64,000 nt of DNA. It comes from Silene latifolia (taxonomy: Eukaryota; Streptophyta; Magnoliopsida; Caryophyllales; Caryophyllaceae). Positions 1 through 11,089 of this stretch are shown piece by piece (the stretch's first letter is position 1; each line of letters opens with the position of its first letter). Below the pieces are notes generated by a model, which was given only the letters and a program-made list of their open reading frames with translations, made no database searches and was not told the origin of the DNA. A program made the translations under genes and the position numbers. The stretch is from assembly GCF_048544455.1 (NCBI RefSeq), contig NC_133537.1:68102634-68166633 (forward strand), read 5' to 3'.

Positions 1-563
1 GAGAGATCGAAAGATAAGTAGAAGATTAGAAAATGTACATCAAGTGTTGTTTCACCAACAAGATCATTAGGTCGTCTCGCAGATGTCGAGTTTGACTTAT
101 AGATTCTGAATATTCATAATCCCATCGCTCAAGGAAATCATCTACAGAGAAATAACCGCAATTCTTGGAACATGTGATCTGTTTTTGCCATTCTACTCTC
201 GAGTACTTACCACACCATTGTCATTAGATTGACAGTAATGTCACCCTTTTCTTCTCCTACACTTCCTTTCCTATCAACCCTTTCTTATCAGTAACTCTCA
301 CTCACAAAAATGTGTCAGATACTCAGTTTTACTTTCGTTTGAGATTTGCATTCAATCAAAGTCCCCTCTCCCCTCATTCTCTAGGTTTTCTAACAGAATG
401 CAAAACCCTACTTTTTGTTGCTAAATTGCTGTACAATTGCCAAATTTGACTTATATATTAATCAATAACAAGCACATAATCAGAATGCAGCTGCAAATGA
501 AAGACTATTTAAATAATACTGTAATTGAGACGGTAGCAGTAATAAATAGGAAAGAAGTAATAC
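1..563 (-). other. Intron 1 of the SVR1-like gene (partial)
   Basis: This stretch follows the exon-1 splice donor (GT at 563-562 on the minus strand) and is AT-rich with stops in all minus frames. I looked for the next exon, which should continue the S4 domain after the Val codon completed across the intron, and did not find a convincing one. Exon 2 therefore probably lies beyond the window edge. No other gene is seen here. Confidence 0.55.
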
Positions 564-993
564 CGCCAGCAGCGGCGAGAACCTTAGCGAGGCGCTGAGG
601 AGGCTCGCGAAAGCGCTCGTTATAAAACCTACGAGCGGCTTTAGAGTACCTTGGCTCTTCCGTCGTCGTAGTCGTTGTTGCCGCTTTCTTCTTCTTCTCA
701 ACAGCCACAGCATTCCAAGGCGCATCCTTATCGGCACGTGTTTGTCGTGAACGCGTCGGCGGCAACGCGTGGGGGGAGAGTTTGTCGTCGGAGCGGCGGG
801 AGAGTGGGGTCCATGTGACAGGGTGGTTGGGGGAGAAGGAGGGTGAATCACGGTGGTTGTGGTGGTCGAGAGTGGTGAGGGAAGAGCGAAAGCGAGGGGA
901 GAGAGCGCGGAAGGAGGTGCGGTGGAGAGAGAGGAAAGAGAGTTTAGTAAGAGTGGTTGCGATTGTAGTGGTGGTTGCGGTGAGGGATGCCAT
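564..993 (-). CDS. SVR1: Plastid rRNA pseudouridine synthase, SVR1-like, first exon only
   Basis: The frame opens with ATG at 993-991 and encodes about 143 residues. The first ~50 residues are rich in Ser, Thr, Arg and Leu with almost no acidic residues, as in a chloroplast transit peptide. A Lys/Thr-rich linker follows. The end reads YSKAARRFYN, then QRLAKVLAAAG, which is the start of the S4 RNA-binding domain in RluB-type pseudouridine synthases, matching the Arabidopsis SVR1 layout as I remember it. The open frame runs on to 505, but the family expects Val after AAAG. A donor at 563-562 leaves a phase-1 G that would complete such a codon, so I end the exon at 564. The catalytic domain is not in the window. 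In the family, the protein modifies plastid 23S rRNA and supports chloroplast translation; that role is inferred from the N-terminus alone. Confidence 0.7.
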
Positions 994-1100
994 TCCTGGA
1001 ATTTCGCTGTGACTACGCGGGGATTTTTGTGTTTTGGATAGGACGGAAAATTACGGGGTACGTACCACTTTGTGATTCTCGCTTACTAAATTATAGGTAG
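994..1100 (-). promoter_or_regulatory. Proximal upstream region of the SVR1-like gene
   Basis: Only about 107 bases separate the start codon from the inverted-repeat element at 1101. A TATA-like string, TATAATTT, reads on the minus strand at 1095-1088, roughly 95 bases upstream of the ATG, a plausible but unproven core promoter position. If it is used, the transposable element sits immediately upstream of the TATA box. Confidence 0.3.
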
Positions 1101-1605
1101 GGATGACAATGGAATTCAGATTCTGTGATTCAGATTCTATGGATCGGATATGGATCGCAATATTTTAGATTCAATGGATAAGGATATAGATATGGATTGT
1201 ATGATCGAGATCCAGATTCTGCCCCTTAGATTCATTTTTATTTCATTTTCTTAAACAATAAGTTAAGTTAAAAAAATAATAAAACTACATTTTCTGTTTA
1301 ACATTTTTCGGAAACAATAACTTTTTAGTGTTATTGTAATTTCATAAGACTTTAGTTTCATATTTTTAAAATTTTAGCTTTATCATTTGTATGTAATAGA
1401 GAAAAATATTATGTTACGCCGCAATAAAATCTAAAAAATTAACATTTTCATATTTTAAAAGGGATTTTTCTTTTACTATCAAAATGATATGGATAGATCC
1501 TGATCCAATTCAAATCCTGCGGATCGGATATGGATATGGGAATTTCAGATACGGATCGGATCTGGATCTTATAGGATCATATCAAGATCCTATCCATTGT
1601 CATCC
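1101..1605. mobile_element. Non-autonomous inverted-repeat (MITE-like) element
   Basis: The first 13 bases, GGATGACAATGGA, are the exact reverse complement of the last 13 (1593-1605). TAG flanks it at 1098-1100 and again at 1607-1609, one base off the right end, so a 3-bp target duplication is possible. Both subterminal regions are packed with GGATATGGAT/GGATCGGAT-type repeats, while the middle (about 1240-1480) is AT-rich and non-coding. Similar GGGATGACAAT-type termini are frequent in small plant DNA elements; I do not assign a superfamily. No ORF is visible. Confidence 0.75.
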
Positions 1606-2569
1606 ATAGTTTTGACCATGCCGGACTGGGTTTAGTTCATAATTTGAGATAATTGAGTGGGTTTGGGTTGGGTACTTAATACTTTAGTTTATGATGAATT
1701 CATATCTCATGGCTAAACGAGTTAACGGGGTTCAAGAGTCACGTCTTTATAAATTTTTGTAGCTGCTTTTTCATGAACAAGTTTTGCTTTTTTTCATAGA
1801 CATTTTACCACAATTTTTCCATCCTTTACCCTTTTCCTCAAAAAAAAGAAAAAAATCAAACTCCTTTTTTCATCTCAAATTAATCAAATTCTCAACAAAT
1901 TACTTGATTTATAGATTTTAATTCTTGTTCTAAACCTTAATTCATAGCTTTATTAATTATGCACCTATTTTTTTTCACTAAATAAAGCAGACTTTGTTTA
2001 ATTTATGGTTGATTAAATTAGAGAATATGAAAATTAGGGTTTATGGGAAAAAGGTGGTTGGGGTAAAGGGGGAGATGGGTCTGATGGTGGCCGAGGAAGG
2101 TGGGCGTGAGGGAGAGGGGGTGGATGTCACCCGAGGGTGGTGTGCACGGAGGTGTGCTCGTGGTCGTCGACAACTTCGCGCGCAAGTGAGGGAGGGGACT
2201 GGTGAGGGCTGCCGGTTCTAGGCCATGCAAGGGTAAGGTAGGTCCGGCCACCCTGGCTGGAAGCAGCACAAGTGGGGGTCGGTGGGGTGGTTGATGTGGG
2301 CGAATGGTTGGGTGGCAGCGGCAGTAGCGGCGGTTGAGGGTGGGATGTAAATGAGAGAAAAAAAATATGTGTTGAAATGAGAGGGGTAAAATGATCATTT
2401 GTGTCAATGATTTTGAGTAAATCATGTCCATGAATGAGCATTTTTTTTTTTGCAGTATCTTATCTCTAGTTGTTTATTATGCGGATTAGATGGAATGTAC
2501 AAGATAAATCTTAAATTATGCGCCATCATATATTCATGTCCTCGGGATTTATTTATTTTTAAATAAAAG
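1606..2569. other. No gene identified; AT-rich flank with a G-rich block
   Basis: 1606-2030 is AT-rich with poly-A and poly-T runs. 2040-2350 switches abruptly to G-rich sequence with many GGTGG and GGGTGG words. Open frames here on either strand have biased low-complexity composition (Pro/His/Thr-rich on the minus strand) and no recognisable domain. A similar G-rich block occurs at 5330-5560 in front of the MULE remnant, so this may be a decayed relative of that region. Confidence 0.4.
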
Positions 2570-2835
2570 GAAATTTCTCATGATACCCCTTAATTTTGTC
2601 AGATTTTTCATGGTACCTCTACTTTTAACAATCTGTCATTGTACCCCTGAGGTTCCATTTTTGTGCTTGTGGTACCCCCTTAATGTAACGGTCCTTAACA
2701 GAACGTTAACTTTTAATTATTAAATTAAAATTAATAAAAAATATGAAATAAAAATAAAAGTTTGAGCATTTCTCATGGTATCCCTGTACTTTATATATTT
2801 TTCCCCAGATATCCCTGCTACAACAAAAGAATCAT
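2570..2835. repeat. Degenerate ~33-bp quasi-repeats with a GGTACCC core
   Basis: The phrase TCATGGTACCCC and close variants recurs at a spacing of about 25-35 bases: TCATGATACCCC, TCATGGTACCTC, TCATTGTACCCC, GTGGTACCCC, then after an AT-rich gap TCATGGTATCCC. The same style of repeat reappears in the same orientation at 4236-4330. No coding capacity is seen. It looks like part of an unidentified dispersed repeat rather than a simple satellite. Confidence 0.5.
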
Positions 2836-2869
2836 AATGTTCTGCCATTACAACTCACCACCTAAAAAA

Positions 2870-4015
2870 TAAACAAGGGTAAAGTCGTGTGCCCTAAATC
2901 AAAGTAAACATAGTTCACTACTCACTAATAGTCAGTGGTAAGTAAGGTATCAAATCTGCATGGAGGCGGTAATTAACTATTTGTCTATGTAAAAGTTTGT
3001 CTTAAAGATAACCGATTTCTTGAAGGTTTGATTGATTTCTAAAACTAATTATGAGGTAAATAAAGGCGAATTCAAATATATTAAAAGAGTCTAGGGATCA
3101 AGTTCACTAGGTCAGTTTTCCGGGGGCAAGATTTAACTAATTTACAGAGCAATTATGTTGTTTAAGGTTACATGTCAGGTCGGTACTATATACCCACTAG
3201 ATCTAAACTTAACATGTGGTCGCTATAATTAAGCTAGTCTATTCAATTGTCGTAGCCTATATTAGTCTTAATCCGGTCGGCAATACTCTTAATTTGCAAG
3301 ACTAAGTAACTAATCCTGACTCGTAATTAATTACCTAGGGATTTAAGACAACAATTGAACAACAACAAAAAGTAATTTAACTTAATAATTCATTAACTAA
3401 ACCCTTTTCTAACAACCTAGATCGTCCCCTTTCACCTTATATTAATACATTAGTTACACATACTAACAAGTATTATGACAATAATATTGAAAGAAAGCAT
3501 AATTGGAAGCATAAAAGATGAACAAACAATTTAAAGAACTAAAAGAAAGATTGAATATTTACCGAATTCAAAGGAATAAAGAACAAGCGCGTAGATCCGG
3601 AATAATAATAGTAGCTTAACTAATCTAAGAGTTTTCTAGGAGTTTTTAAAGTAAATAAGGCGTAAATAAGCATAACCTAATAATTGTATATGAAGTTCCT
3701 ATTTATAATACAAATAAACCGACTTAAGGAAGTTTCGCCGAAATAGGAAACGAAGGAACACTCGATCGAGTATTGGAGCACTTGATCGAGCGTCCTAGCT
3801 ATCACGACTCGATCGAGTCCAGCATTACTCGATCGAGTGACTTCAGTCTAGTAGCTTCTTTCGTTCTTTTCTTCTCTTTTCCGTCCTGATTCTCGTGTCA
3901 TTCTTCTTGCACTTCGTCTTACCGACTCCGTGGTGCTCCATATTAATCATTTGATCCACGAATGCACCCAATCTGCATTAAAGCAGCAAAAGACGAAAGT
4001 ATCGACATTTCTAAC
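2870..4015 (-). repeat. LTR-like fragment or solo LTR (unassigned gypsy-type)
   Basis: This non-coding block resembles the LTRs further right in composition: AT-rich body, then near 3755-3840 four copies of the palindrome ACTCGATCGAGT or a one- or two-base variant (3760-3771, 3780-3791, 3807-3818, 3827-3838), then a pyrimidine-rich stretch. Read on the minus strand, a plausible start is TGTTAGAAATGTCG near 4015. No adjacent primer-binding site or polypurine tract is seen, so it may be a solo LTR or a fragment. The left boundary is uncertain. Confidence 0.4.
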
Positions 4016-4235
4016 ATAAACGGGATATAATAAAAATGATATAGCACAAAACCGTCTCAAAACAACTAAAGGGGAGGCATATAAATTTATATAAATATGA
4101 CTCATCAGAGATTATATTAAAAATGAATCCTGACTTATTTGGCTTTGTTAACTCAGTAGAAGAAGCTCGACAGATGTCCAACATGACTGTGTAAATTAAA
4201 AGAAGATTGAGAAATAAATTTAACGGATAATTCAC

Positions 4236-4330
4236 TAGATACCCCGGAACTTTGTCACTTTGCATATGGTACCCAATATTTTAAGTTTGTGTATATAATA
4301 CCCTTTTATGTTTGATTTTCATGCATAACA
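4236..4330. repeat. Second block of GGTACCC-type quasi-repeats
   Basis: CTAGATACCCC, ATATGGTACCC and ATAATACCC recur at about 30-base spacing, matching the style and orientation of 2570-2835. The two blocks flank the LTR-like fragment, which suggests that fragment inserted into an older repeat carrying them. Confidence 0.45.
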
Positions 4331-5188
4331 TACTTTTTTTGTCGCTATTAAAAAATTCAATTGAGCATAACTCTTAGACCGGATTTTAGAATCGGCCAAT
4401 TTTTGTTCTAAAGTGATTATCTCGTCATACCCTGTGATTTGATGAAAAAATGTCGACCGACGTTTTATTGTTTTTTTTTTTGCACGAAAACCTTAAATCA
4501 ACCATAACTTCGATCTTAAATTTCCAAATAATCATTTTCGTTTTGTCAGATTATAGAGCACGGATAGTTAATCAATTTGAAATAAAGAATTGGCAAAATC
4601 CGATTTTCAGTCTATAATTTATACTCAATTGAGTATTTTAAGAATTAAGAACGATAAAAAGGGCACGTCATGCTTAAAAATCAAACCTCTAAGAGGGCGT
4701 TTGGTTCGCGCATGGGTATGGGTTTGGAAACAGGAATCATACCTGAGTGGTATCGGGTTGGAATTTAATACCTCATACCTTGTGCTTGTTTCAATTTGGG
4801 TGGTATGAAGTTAGAAATCAATCAAAGCAAAAAAATCTTCAAAATACAATATTTTTAATAACAATTTTTAATACTATTAAACATGTAGATAAAATTAATC
4901 AAATAAATATATAAAAAGATTTTTTTACAATATGACTACGAGTTGGAAGCATAATTATTAATCGATCTTAAGTTACTTTCCAAAATCGAGTCTATAATGT
5001 AGTTTCCTAATGTTGGTTTCCTTATTTTTCGGTGTTGCTTTTTTTTTTCACATACGGACTTTACTCTTTCACATACTTTTTTTTCATAAAGTTTCCATTC
5101 TCTACCCTTTTCCTAAATCTAAACAAATTACGTTTTTTTTGTACCATTTTCCTTAAAATTAAAACCTAATTCTTCTAAAACTTGAACA
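4331..5188. other. No gene identified; AT-rich with a transposon-end-like segment
   Basis: The stretch is AT-rich and without a supported coding frame. At 4690-4750 it contains GGGCGTTTGGTTCG followed by a run of GGGTATGGG words, a phrase common at the termini of small plant DNA transposons, but no reverse-complement partner was found in the window, so only a broken end can be proposed. 5080-5188 contains pyrimidine-rich leader-like sequence in front of the MULE remnant. Confidence 0.3.
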
Positions 5189-6640
5189 ATGGATTACAAT
5201 TCTTCAAATTCTTCAATTAATGAAGTAATAATAATTTGTTTAGCAATTATTAAAAACTTGTTTATTGTTTATTAATTATTTTATCCTAAAATTACGGTTT
5301 ATAATCATACTAAAAATTCTTCAATTATGTTAATGGCGGAAGGCATGGTGGTTTGTTGGACGGTGGTGTTCGGAGCAAGAGTATGGTGGACGATAGTGGT
5401 CGGAGCAGAGAAGGGGAGTGCGGGGGAGGGGAGGGCTGGGAAAGGAGAGTTGTCGGGTCAATGCGTGGGAGGTGGTGGAAGGGAGGGTCGTCGGGTCATG
5501 AGAAGGCGGTGGTCGGAGTCATAGGTGGTGGAGTGTTGCTAGGGAGGGGGGAGTGCGGCCGCCTGATTGAACGTTTTTTTTCTTCTAAATTTATTATTGG
5601 TTTATTTTTTTTAATAATAATTTGTTTTTTTAATAGTTATTTATTAATTATTTTTGATTTTAGTTTGATTTTTGTATTAACTAAGTAGATTAATTCATTT
5701 ATTTTGTTTATTCGAAATTGTAGGACGGTGACGATTTTGAACATTTTGCCGACGATACGGTTGAAGATTCGCATGTACAACTTGTGTTTGTATTTTATTT
5801 TTTTTCGTAAAATCGTAATTAGTATGTTCTTTTTTGAATAATAATTTGCGTTTTTGTTTTATTTTATTTATTGATTATTGTTAGTTTTAATTTATTTATT
5901 TTATTATTTAAGTAGATTAATTTATTTATTTTGTTTATTAATAATTTGCTTTTTTGTTTATTTTATTTATTGATTATTGTTAGTTTTAGTTTGATTTTTT
6001 ATTATCATGTAATTAGATTAATTTATTTATTTTGTTTATTTGAAATTGTAGGACGATGATGATTTTGAGCATTTTGCCGATGATATGGTTGGCACTTTAC
6101 ATGTTTTCACTCTTGATCATTCCATCAATTCATGTGCCGAACTGAAATCGGAAACTAGAAGAATTGGTATTTTACATAATGTTCATATCCGTTTACAAGT
6201 TTATCACGAAGAGCGAAGTGATGGTTTTGGTGAAAAACGACTTTTTTGTGACCAATCTAGACCATATCAGTACCGGTCGAATATAAACGCTCCATCTAGC
6301 AAATGGTTAACTGGCGCACAAAAAATGTCTTTGTCCATTTAGATTGAAAGGTATTGAGCAACCAGACGGTACGTGGAAGTTATTTGTTCTTAACGGGATG
6401 CATAATCACAAGCTTGTAGAAAAGAATAAAATTTTAAATCGTAAAGTCAAAGAAATTTTTATGAGTATAACTGCAAGTCAATTTCCCGTGGCGAATATAT
6501 TGATTGAGTTGCGTAACAAGAATTATAATTCTGGTTACGCAAAAACAAGTATACAATGTACGGGCCAGAGAGAAGAAAAGGTGAGAGGAAATCGCACATC
6601 ACCGGAACAATTACTAATACTTGCTGCTGCTCATGGGTAT
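5189..6640 (+). pseudogene. MULE/FAR1-type transposase, 5' part, frameshifted and truncated
   Basis: A candidate first exon starts at ATG 5189 (MDYNSSNSSINE) and reaches a GT donor. Two near-identical downstream exons follow acceptor TTGTAG|GACG at 5722 and 6050, both encoding DFEHFADD. The second continues through 6085-6342. After a one-base shift in an A-run near 6323 the frame reads KKCLCPFRLKG and then WKLFVLNGMHNHK, the Cys/His DNA-binding region typical of FAR1/MULE proteins. The frame then runs to 6640, where the Athila LTR begins. The transposase catalytic domain is absent from the window and may lie beyond the far end of the nest. A G-rich segment (5330-5560) sits in the first intron. 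Either a MULE transposase or a domesticated FRS relative would look like this. Confidence 0.65.
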
Positions 6641-6914
6641 TGATAGTATCATAAAGAGTCGAGTCAAGTGAGTGTTCTTAGCACCACTCATGTGTCTAAT
6701 ACGGGTCTTTAAGTATGTTTATGATAATAAGTGATTATCAATTGTAGGGGCTATGATCGTGGTGTATTTGGACTTGCTTGGGATTGACAAAGTGAACAAG
6801 ATCATGTCCGAGATATGTCACAAGTCAAGAGAAGTCAAGAAGGACCTTTGAAGCAACAAGACAAGCATCAAGGCGGATTTTGGAAAATAACATTCAGGCA
6901 TTTTGGCAGACTGC
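6641..6914 (+). repeat. Athila 5' LTR, first segment
   Basis: It matches the start of the 3' LTR at 58487 with only scattered differences until GGCAGACTGC (6905-6914), where the copia LTR starts. The missing remainder resumes at 39294. The break falls inside the GGCAGACTGCC palindrome typical of this LTR. Confidence 0.92.
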
Positions 6915-8582
6915 TGTTGGACCATATAGATATATGATTAAGTTTTGATAATGACAAGTGTGTGTTTTATTTCATATACTCTTGCTTGTAATTGTTTGTT
7001 TAGTCTTTGTTAGATTAACTTAGGTTTACAAGCTTAGCAAGTAATGTTATTGCTCTCTTAGCTATAACATTAAAGATTTGTGAAGCGTCATTCAAGTCAT
7101 GTTATAACAGCTTGAGCTATAACATTGGAAGTTCTTAAGGCATCATAAGCAACTGTAACAAGTTTCAAGTATGATGATCATTCAAGCAAAAGGCTAGATC
7201 AAGTCTTTAACAAATCTCAAGATGAAGAGCTTTTGGTCAAGATAAAGAGAAGATCCTTTACTGAAGATCTCCAGGAAGATTAGTTAGTATAGGTCTTCAT
7301 CTAATGACGGTATCTTAAAGATAAGAGTATTGGGAAGTAAAGTTATAGCTATTTCACCTATAACTTTACTAACCAAACTTAAAGTTATAGCTGTTTCTAC
7401 TATAACTTTAGGTAGCATTTTTAAGGCACGATTTTAATAGTTTTAAAATCATTTTTCAAAAGATAAAATTCTTTTAAACATATTTCGAAATCTTTTGTGT
7501 ATATAGTAGAGTTGAATTATGGGTTATTATAATTGGTAACTTGCATGTTCCTATTGGTTAGTAAAACGACTTATGGGTCGTCATGCTACCTAGGGTTTGC
7601 TAGTCTATATAATCTAACCCTAATCCAAGAAGATAGGTTTTATCCAAGATTGGACACGGGCCTAGGGTTTTTAGTGAGTCGCAAACCGTTGGGGCGTGTG
7701 AGGTGATTGTGTTTAAGTAATCTATCTAATCAAATCTAGCTTATATTTATATAAGATATTTTCCTATCTTTATAATATATGATTTGATTTGTTTACTTAT
7801 CCTAACATCTTAAAGATATAGTTTTACTTGTTAAATAAGATTTACTTTTATCTTATTTACTTAAACTATAATATCTTGGATTAAAATTAGGAAAGAGATA
7901 AAAATTTATCTCTTATACCCTTGCCGCCTATCTCACGGCATCCTAGGGTTTCGTGCAAACCCTAGTACCCACTTCTAATATAAATACAATTGATCATTCT
8001 TCATTTATCTAAGCTTTTCGAAATACAACAAACTTTGCAAAACATATTCGAGTTTAATTCTTAATTGGTTTTTTGTTTTGTTTTAGAAAATATTTACGAA
8101 AAGTCGTGCTCTTCAAATTGCTTGTCTTTCTTAAAGGTTACGTCTTAAGATAATAGTACTTCATATTGTTTCTTACTCGTTCAATTGTGTGAACACTTAG
8201 AAGAACAATCAAGTGCTTTCTTAGTAACTTAAGATAGTCAAATCGAATATCTAGTGATATTAAAATCGAGTTATAGTTAGAGTTAACTATACGAGTTGGG
8301 TTGATAATTTTGTAATCTGGAGTAAGGTACTAAAATTATTAATCGGGAATAGTGGACGTAGGCTTCGACGTGTGAAGCTGAACCACTTCAAATATCGTGT
8401 GTCTTTGCATCTTTCGTTTCTGTCATTTCATTACGTTCATAATCAATTAATTAATTAGTTAAAGTTTAATCAATAAACTTTAAGTAATTAATTACCTTGA
8501 TATAAAATAAAAAGTAGGCATATTTTTTAAATACTCAATTCACCCCCCCCCCTCTCGAGTATTTGGTGTGATAGACTCTTCA
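6915..8582 (+). repeat. SIRE LTR1
   Basis: This LTR of 1668 bp has TG...CA ends. A TATA box, TATAAATA, lies at 7979-7986. U3 holds four inverted repeats of GTTATAG/CTATAAC type (about 7044-7070, 7099-7126, 7339-7369 and 7380-7411). A run of Cs close to the end differs in length between the three LTRs. Confidence 0.93.
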
Positions 8583-8584
8583 AT

Positions 8585-8596
8585 TGGTATAGAGCC
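8585..8596 (+). other. Primer-binding site, SIRE copy 1 (damaged)
   Basis: TGGTATAGAGCC corresponds to the initiator-Met tRNA primer site TGGTATCAGAGCC with one C missing. The intact version is at 18752. Confidence 0.85.
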
Positions 8597-8690
8597 TCGT
8601 GCTCTTGATTGCCTAACCGCAAAGAGGCTAGATCCGTCTATCTTTTTATCTTTTAATTTTATTTTTATTCATTTGCCTTACACGTGTGAA

Positions 8691-11079
8691 ATGGATTCCA
8701 AGTATCTTAAGTGTCCAGTCTTTGATGGGAAGAATTATGGACTTTGGAAAAACATGATGACACACTACATAAAAGGACATGATTGGGAGTCTTTGGACGA
8801 TTATAAAAACGGACCACATAAAATCTTGGTCGCATCTTCGGAAGGCACTACCTATGAGAAAAAGAAGAAGACTATGTGTGATTACAAGAAGGCTGAGAAA
8901 AACTCGAAAGCGATAAGCCTGTTACAAAACGGCATGACATCAACTGAATTCGATCGTTTTTCTTCTTGTACTTCGGCCAAGGAAATATGGGATGGTCTTG
9001 AATTGGCCTATGAAGGAACGTCGGCTGTAAGGAAATATCGTATTGACCTGCTGATTAAAAAATACGAACTCTTTAGAATGGAAAATAATGAATCACTTGA
9101 TAGCATGTCAGCACGATTTTCTACTATAGTCAATGAGCTTAAAAATCTTGGTAAAACTTTCAACTCCGAGGATATTGCTAGAAAAGTACTTAGGAGTTTA
9201 ACCAAGAAATGGCGCCCCAAGGTCACGGTTATGGAAGAAGTAAGAGATCTCACTTCTCTCCCTTATGCAGAACTCATTGGTGCTCTTATGGCTCATGAAC
9301 TCGTCCTGGATGACGATGAGGCCGAGTCCAGTAATAAGAAGAGCATGGCTCTACAAGCTTCTGCTAAGGAAGAAGAAGATGTAGAAATAGAGGACGAAAC
9401 GGTCTTGTTTGCTAAACGATTCAACAAACGCATTTTCAGAAATAAGCAAGCAAAATCGTTCAATAACAATAATAATAAATTCTCTAATAAGAAAGTTTCA
9501 GAGTCAAAAAATACGTTTGCTAATAGAGGATGCTTCAAGTGTGGAGAATCCGGTCATATGATTAAGGATTGTCCCACATGGGAGAAAATTAAGGACAAAG
9601 CAAAACGTGAGAAGACTAAAAGGGAATTCAAGCAAGTGATGATAGCATCTTGCTGGGGAGATCTAGACCATGAGGACGACGAAGCATCAGAAGAAGAAGA
9701 AGAAGTTGCTAACCTATGCTTAAGCAACGTCAGTCTTGACCTCTTCTCAGACAATGACAAAGATAGTGTGGACTCCTACTGCTGCTTCCTAGGAGATTCC
9801 GATTCAGAAGAAGAAGAAGAGGTAAGCTATCTTGAACTTAAGAAGAGTGTCAAGAAACTTTCTAAGAATGCTTTAATAGAATATTTTGAGCAATCTCTTG
9901 ATAAGTGTCACGAACAAGAGATGGAATTGAAAGATTTGAAAGAACAAATTCTCGATATTCTTTCAAGAGAATCAACTCCTTAAGGCAAAGGCCAAAAAGC
10001 TCAAATCTAAAGTTACTGACTAATATAGCTACAACTTGATTCGACAAATCGAGAAGAAGGTTCTTGAGTCTAAAGTTATAGCTAATGAAGCTATAACCTC
10101 AGACCTAAAACTCAACATTAAGCATCTTCAAGCCAAAGTTATAGCTACTGAAGCTATAACATTGGAATTGAGGAAAGTCAAAGAGCTTCTTGAGACCAAG
10201 GCTACGGCTAGAGAAGCCGTGATCACGGATCAAAAGAAGGAGATTGAATCTCTAACAAAGAATTAAAGGAATCTAAGTCTGTTCTTTTAAATACTAAAAG
10301 AAGGCATACCGAGATGGTACGAGTTCTTAATGATAGATTCCAGAACTTTCGTGACAATTATAAAGAGACTCATCCTCCCAAAGTCGTAGAGTCAGACCAT
10401 TCCAAATGCAACAAAGAAATAGAGTCCCTAAAGGAATTACTTTTGCATGCTAGAAAAGTTCATGAGAAATGGGAAGGTAGCACACGTGTTCTAAATTTCC
10501 TAACTGAGCAATCAGATAATAACATGAAAATGGGATTAGGACACGAGTGCTACGGTCGTAGAGATCACTCTAAATGCAAATCAACCCCTTCCGAACGAGA
10601 CTTCAGAAGGAGAAAATATACAAATTTACCCGAATACTTGATTTGCAATTCTCGTGGTCATCTTGGACATATCCAAGAAAATTGTGTCAAATATGCTCAG
10701 GATTTAAGTAAAGGAATTAACTTTGTCAAAGCATCTGACACTATCTTCGAGGAAAGCGTCAATACCCCATCTGAACCAAGTACCAGTGAAAAACGCAACA
10801 ATGATCATCGTTGGTTTTATGATATGAGCTTCGATTTCAAGAAGGCTACCAAATCAAAACAAACACCTGAGCCCTTCAAAACCAAAGCTCTCCCCAAACA
10901 ACCTGAAAGACCACGACATAAGGAACCCATAACTCAACCCAAGACGGTTCCTAAACAAACCAATTCGCCTCCAAAACGTAAAGTCATAAAAAGGGTTTGG
11001 GTTAGAAAAGACCTAGTTTTTAGAGTGACTAACGTCAAAGGACCCAACTTAGCTTGGGTACCTAAAAACTGTATCTAAT
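8691..11079 (+). pseudogene. SIRE gag, copy 1 (frameshifted)
   Basis: I start at ATG 8691 (MDSKYLKCPVFDGKNYGLWK), the usual copia Gag opening, rather than the longer upstream frame that runs back into the LTR. Residues 1-50 match the DUF4219-like region and about 60-200 the UBN2-type Gag core. A CCHC knuckle, CFKCGESGHMIKDC, lies near residue 281, followed by acidic Glu/Ser runs. A frameshift near 9962, a stop near 10021 and another break near 10264 interrupt the frame. The C-terminal part (10314-11079) carries a second knuckle degraded to CNSRGHLGH, where copy 2 keeps CNYCGHTGH. Two GTTATAG inverted repeats are embedded in coding sequence at 10072-10097 and 10135-10160. Gag would form the cytoplasmic particle; this copy is not functional as read. 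Confidence 0.85.
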
Positions 11080-11089
11080 CATTTTGCAG

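Noticed and set aside
1994..2441. Overlapping open frames on both strands in the G-rich block
   Set aside because: They are low complexity, lack domains and mirror each other, which is typical of skewed composition rather than coding.
4690..4810. Complete MITE starting with GGGCGTTTGGTTCG
   Set aside because: No matching inverted end was found downstream, so only a broken terminus can be suggested.
5327..5688. Plus-strand frames in the G-rich block before the MULE remnant
   Set aside because: Composition-driven frames with no domain. They lie within the proposed first intron.
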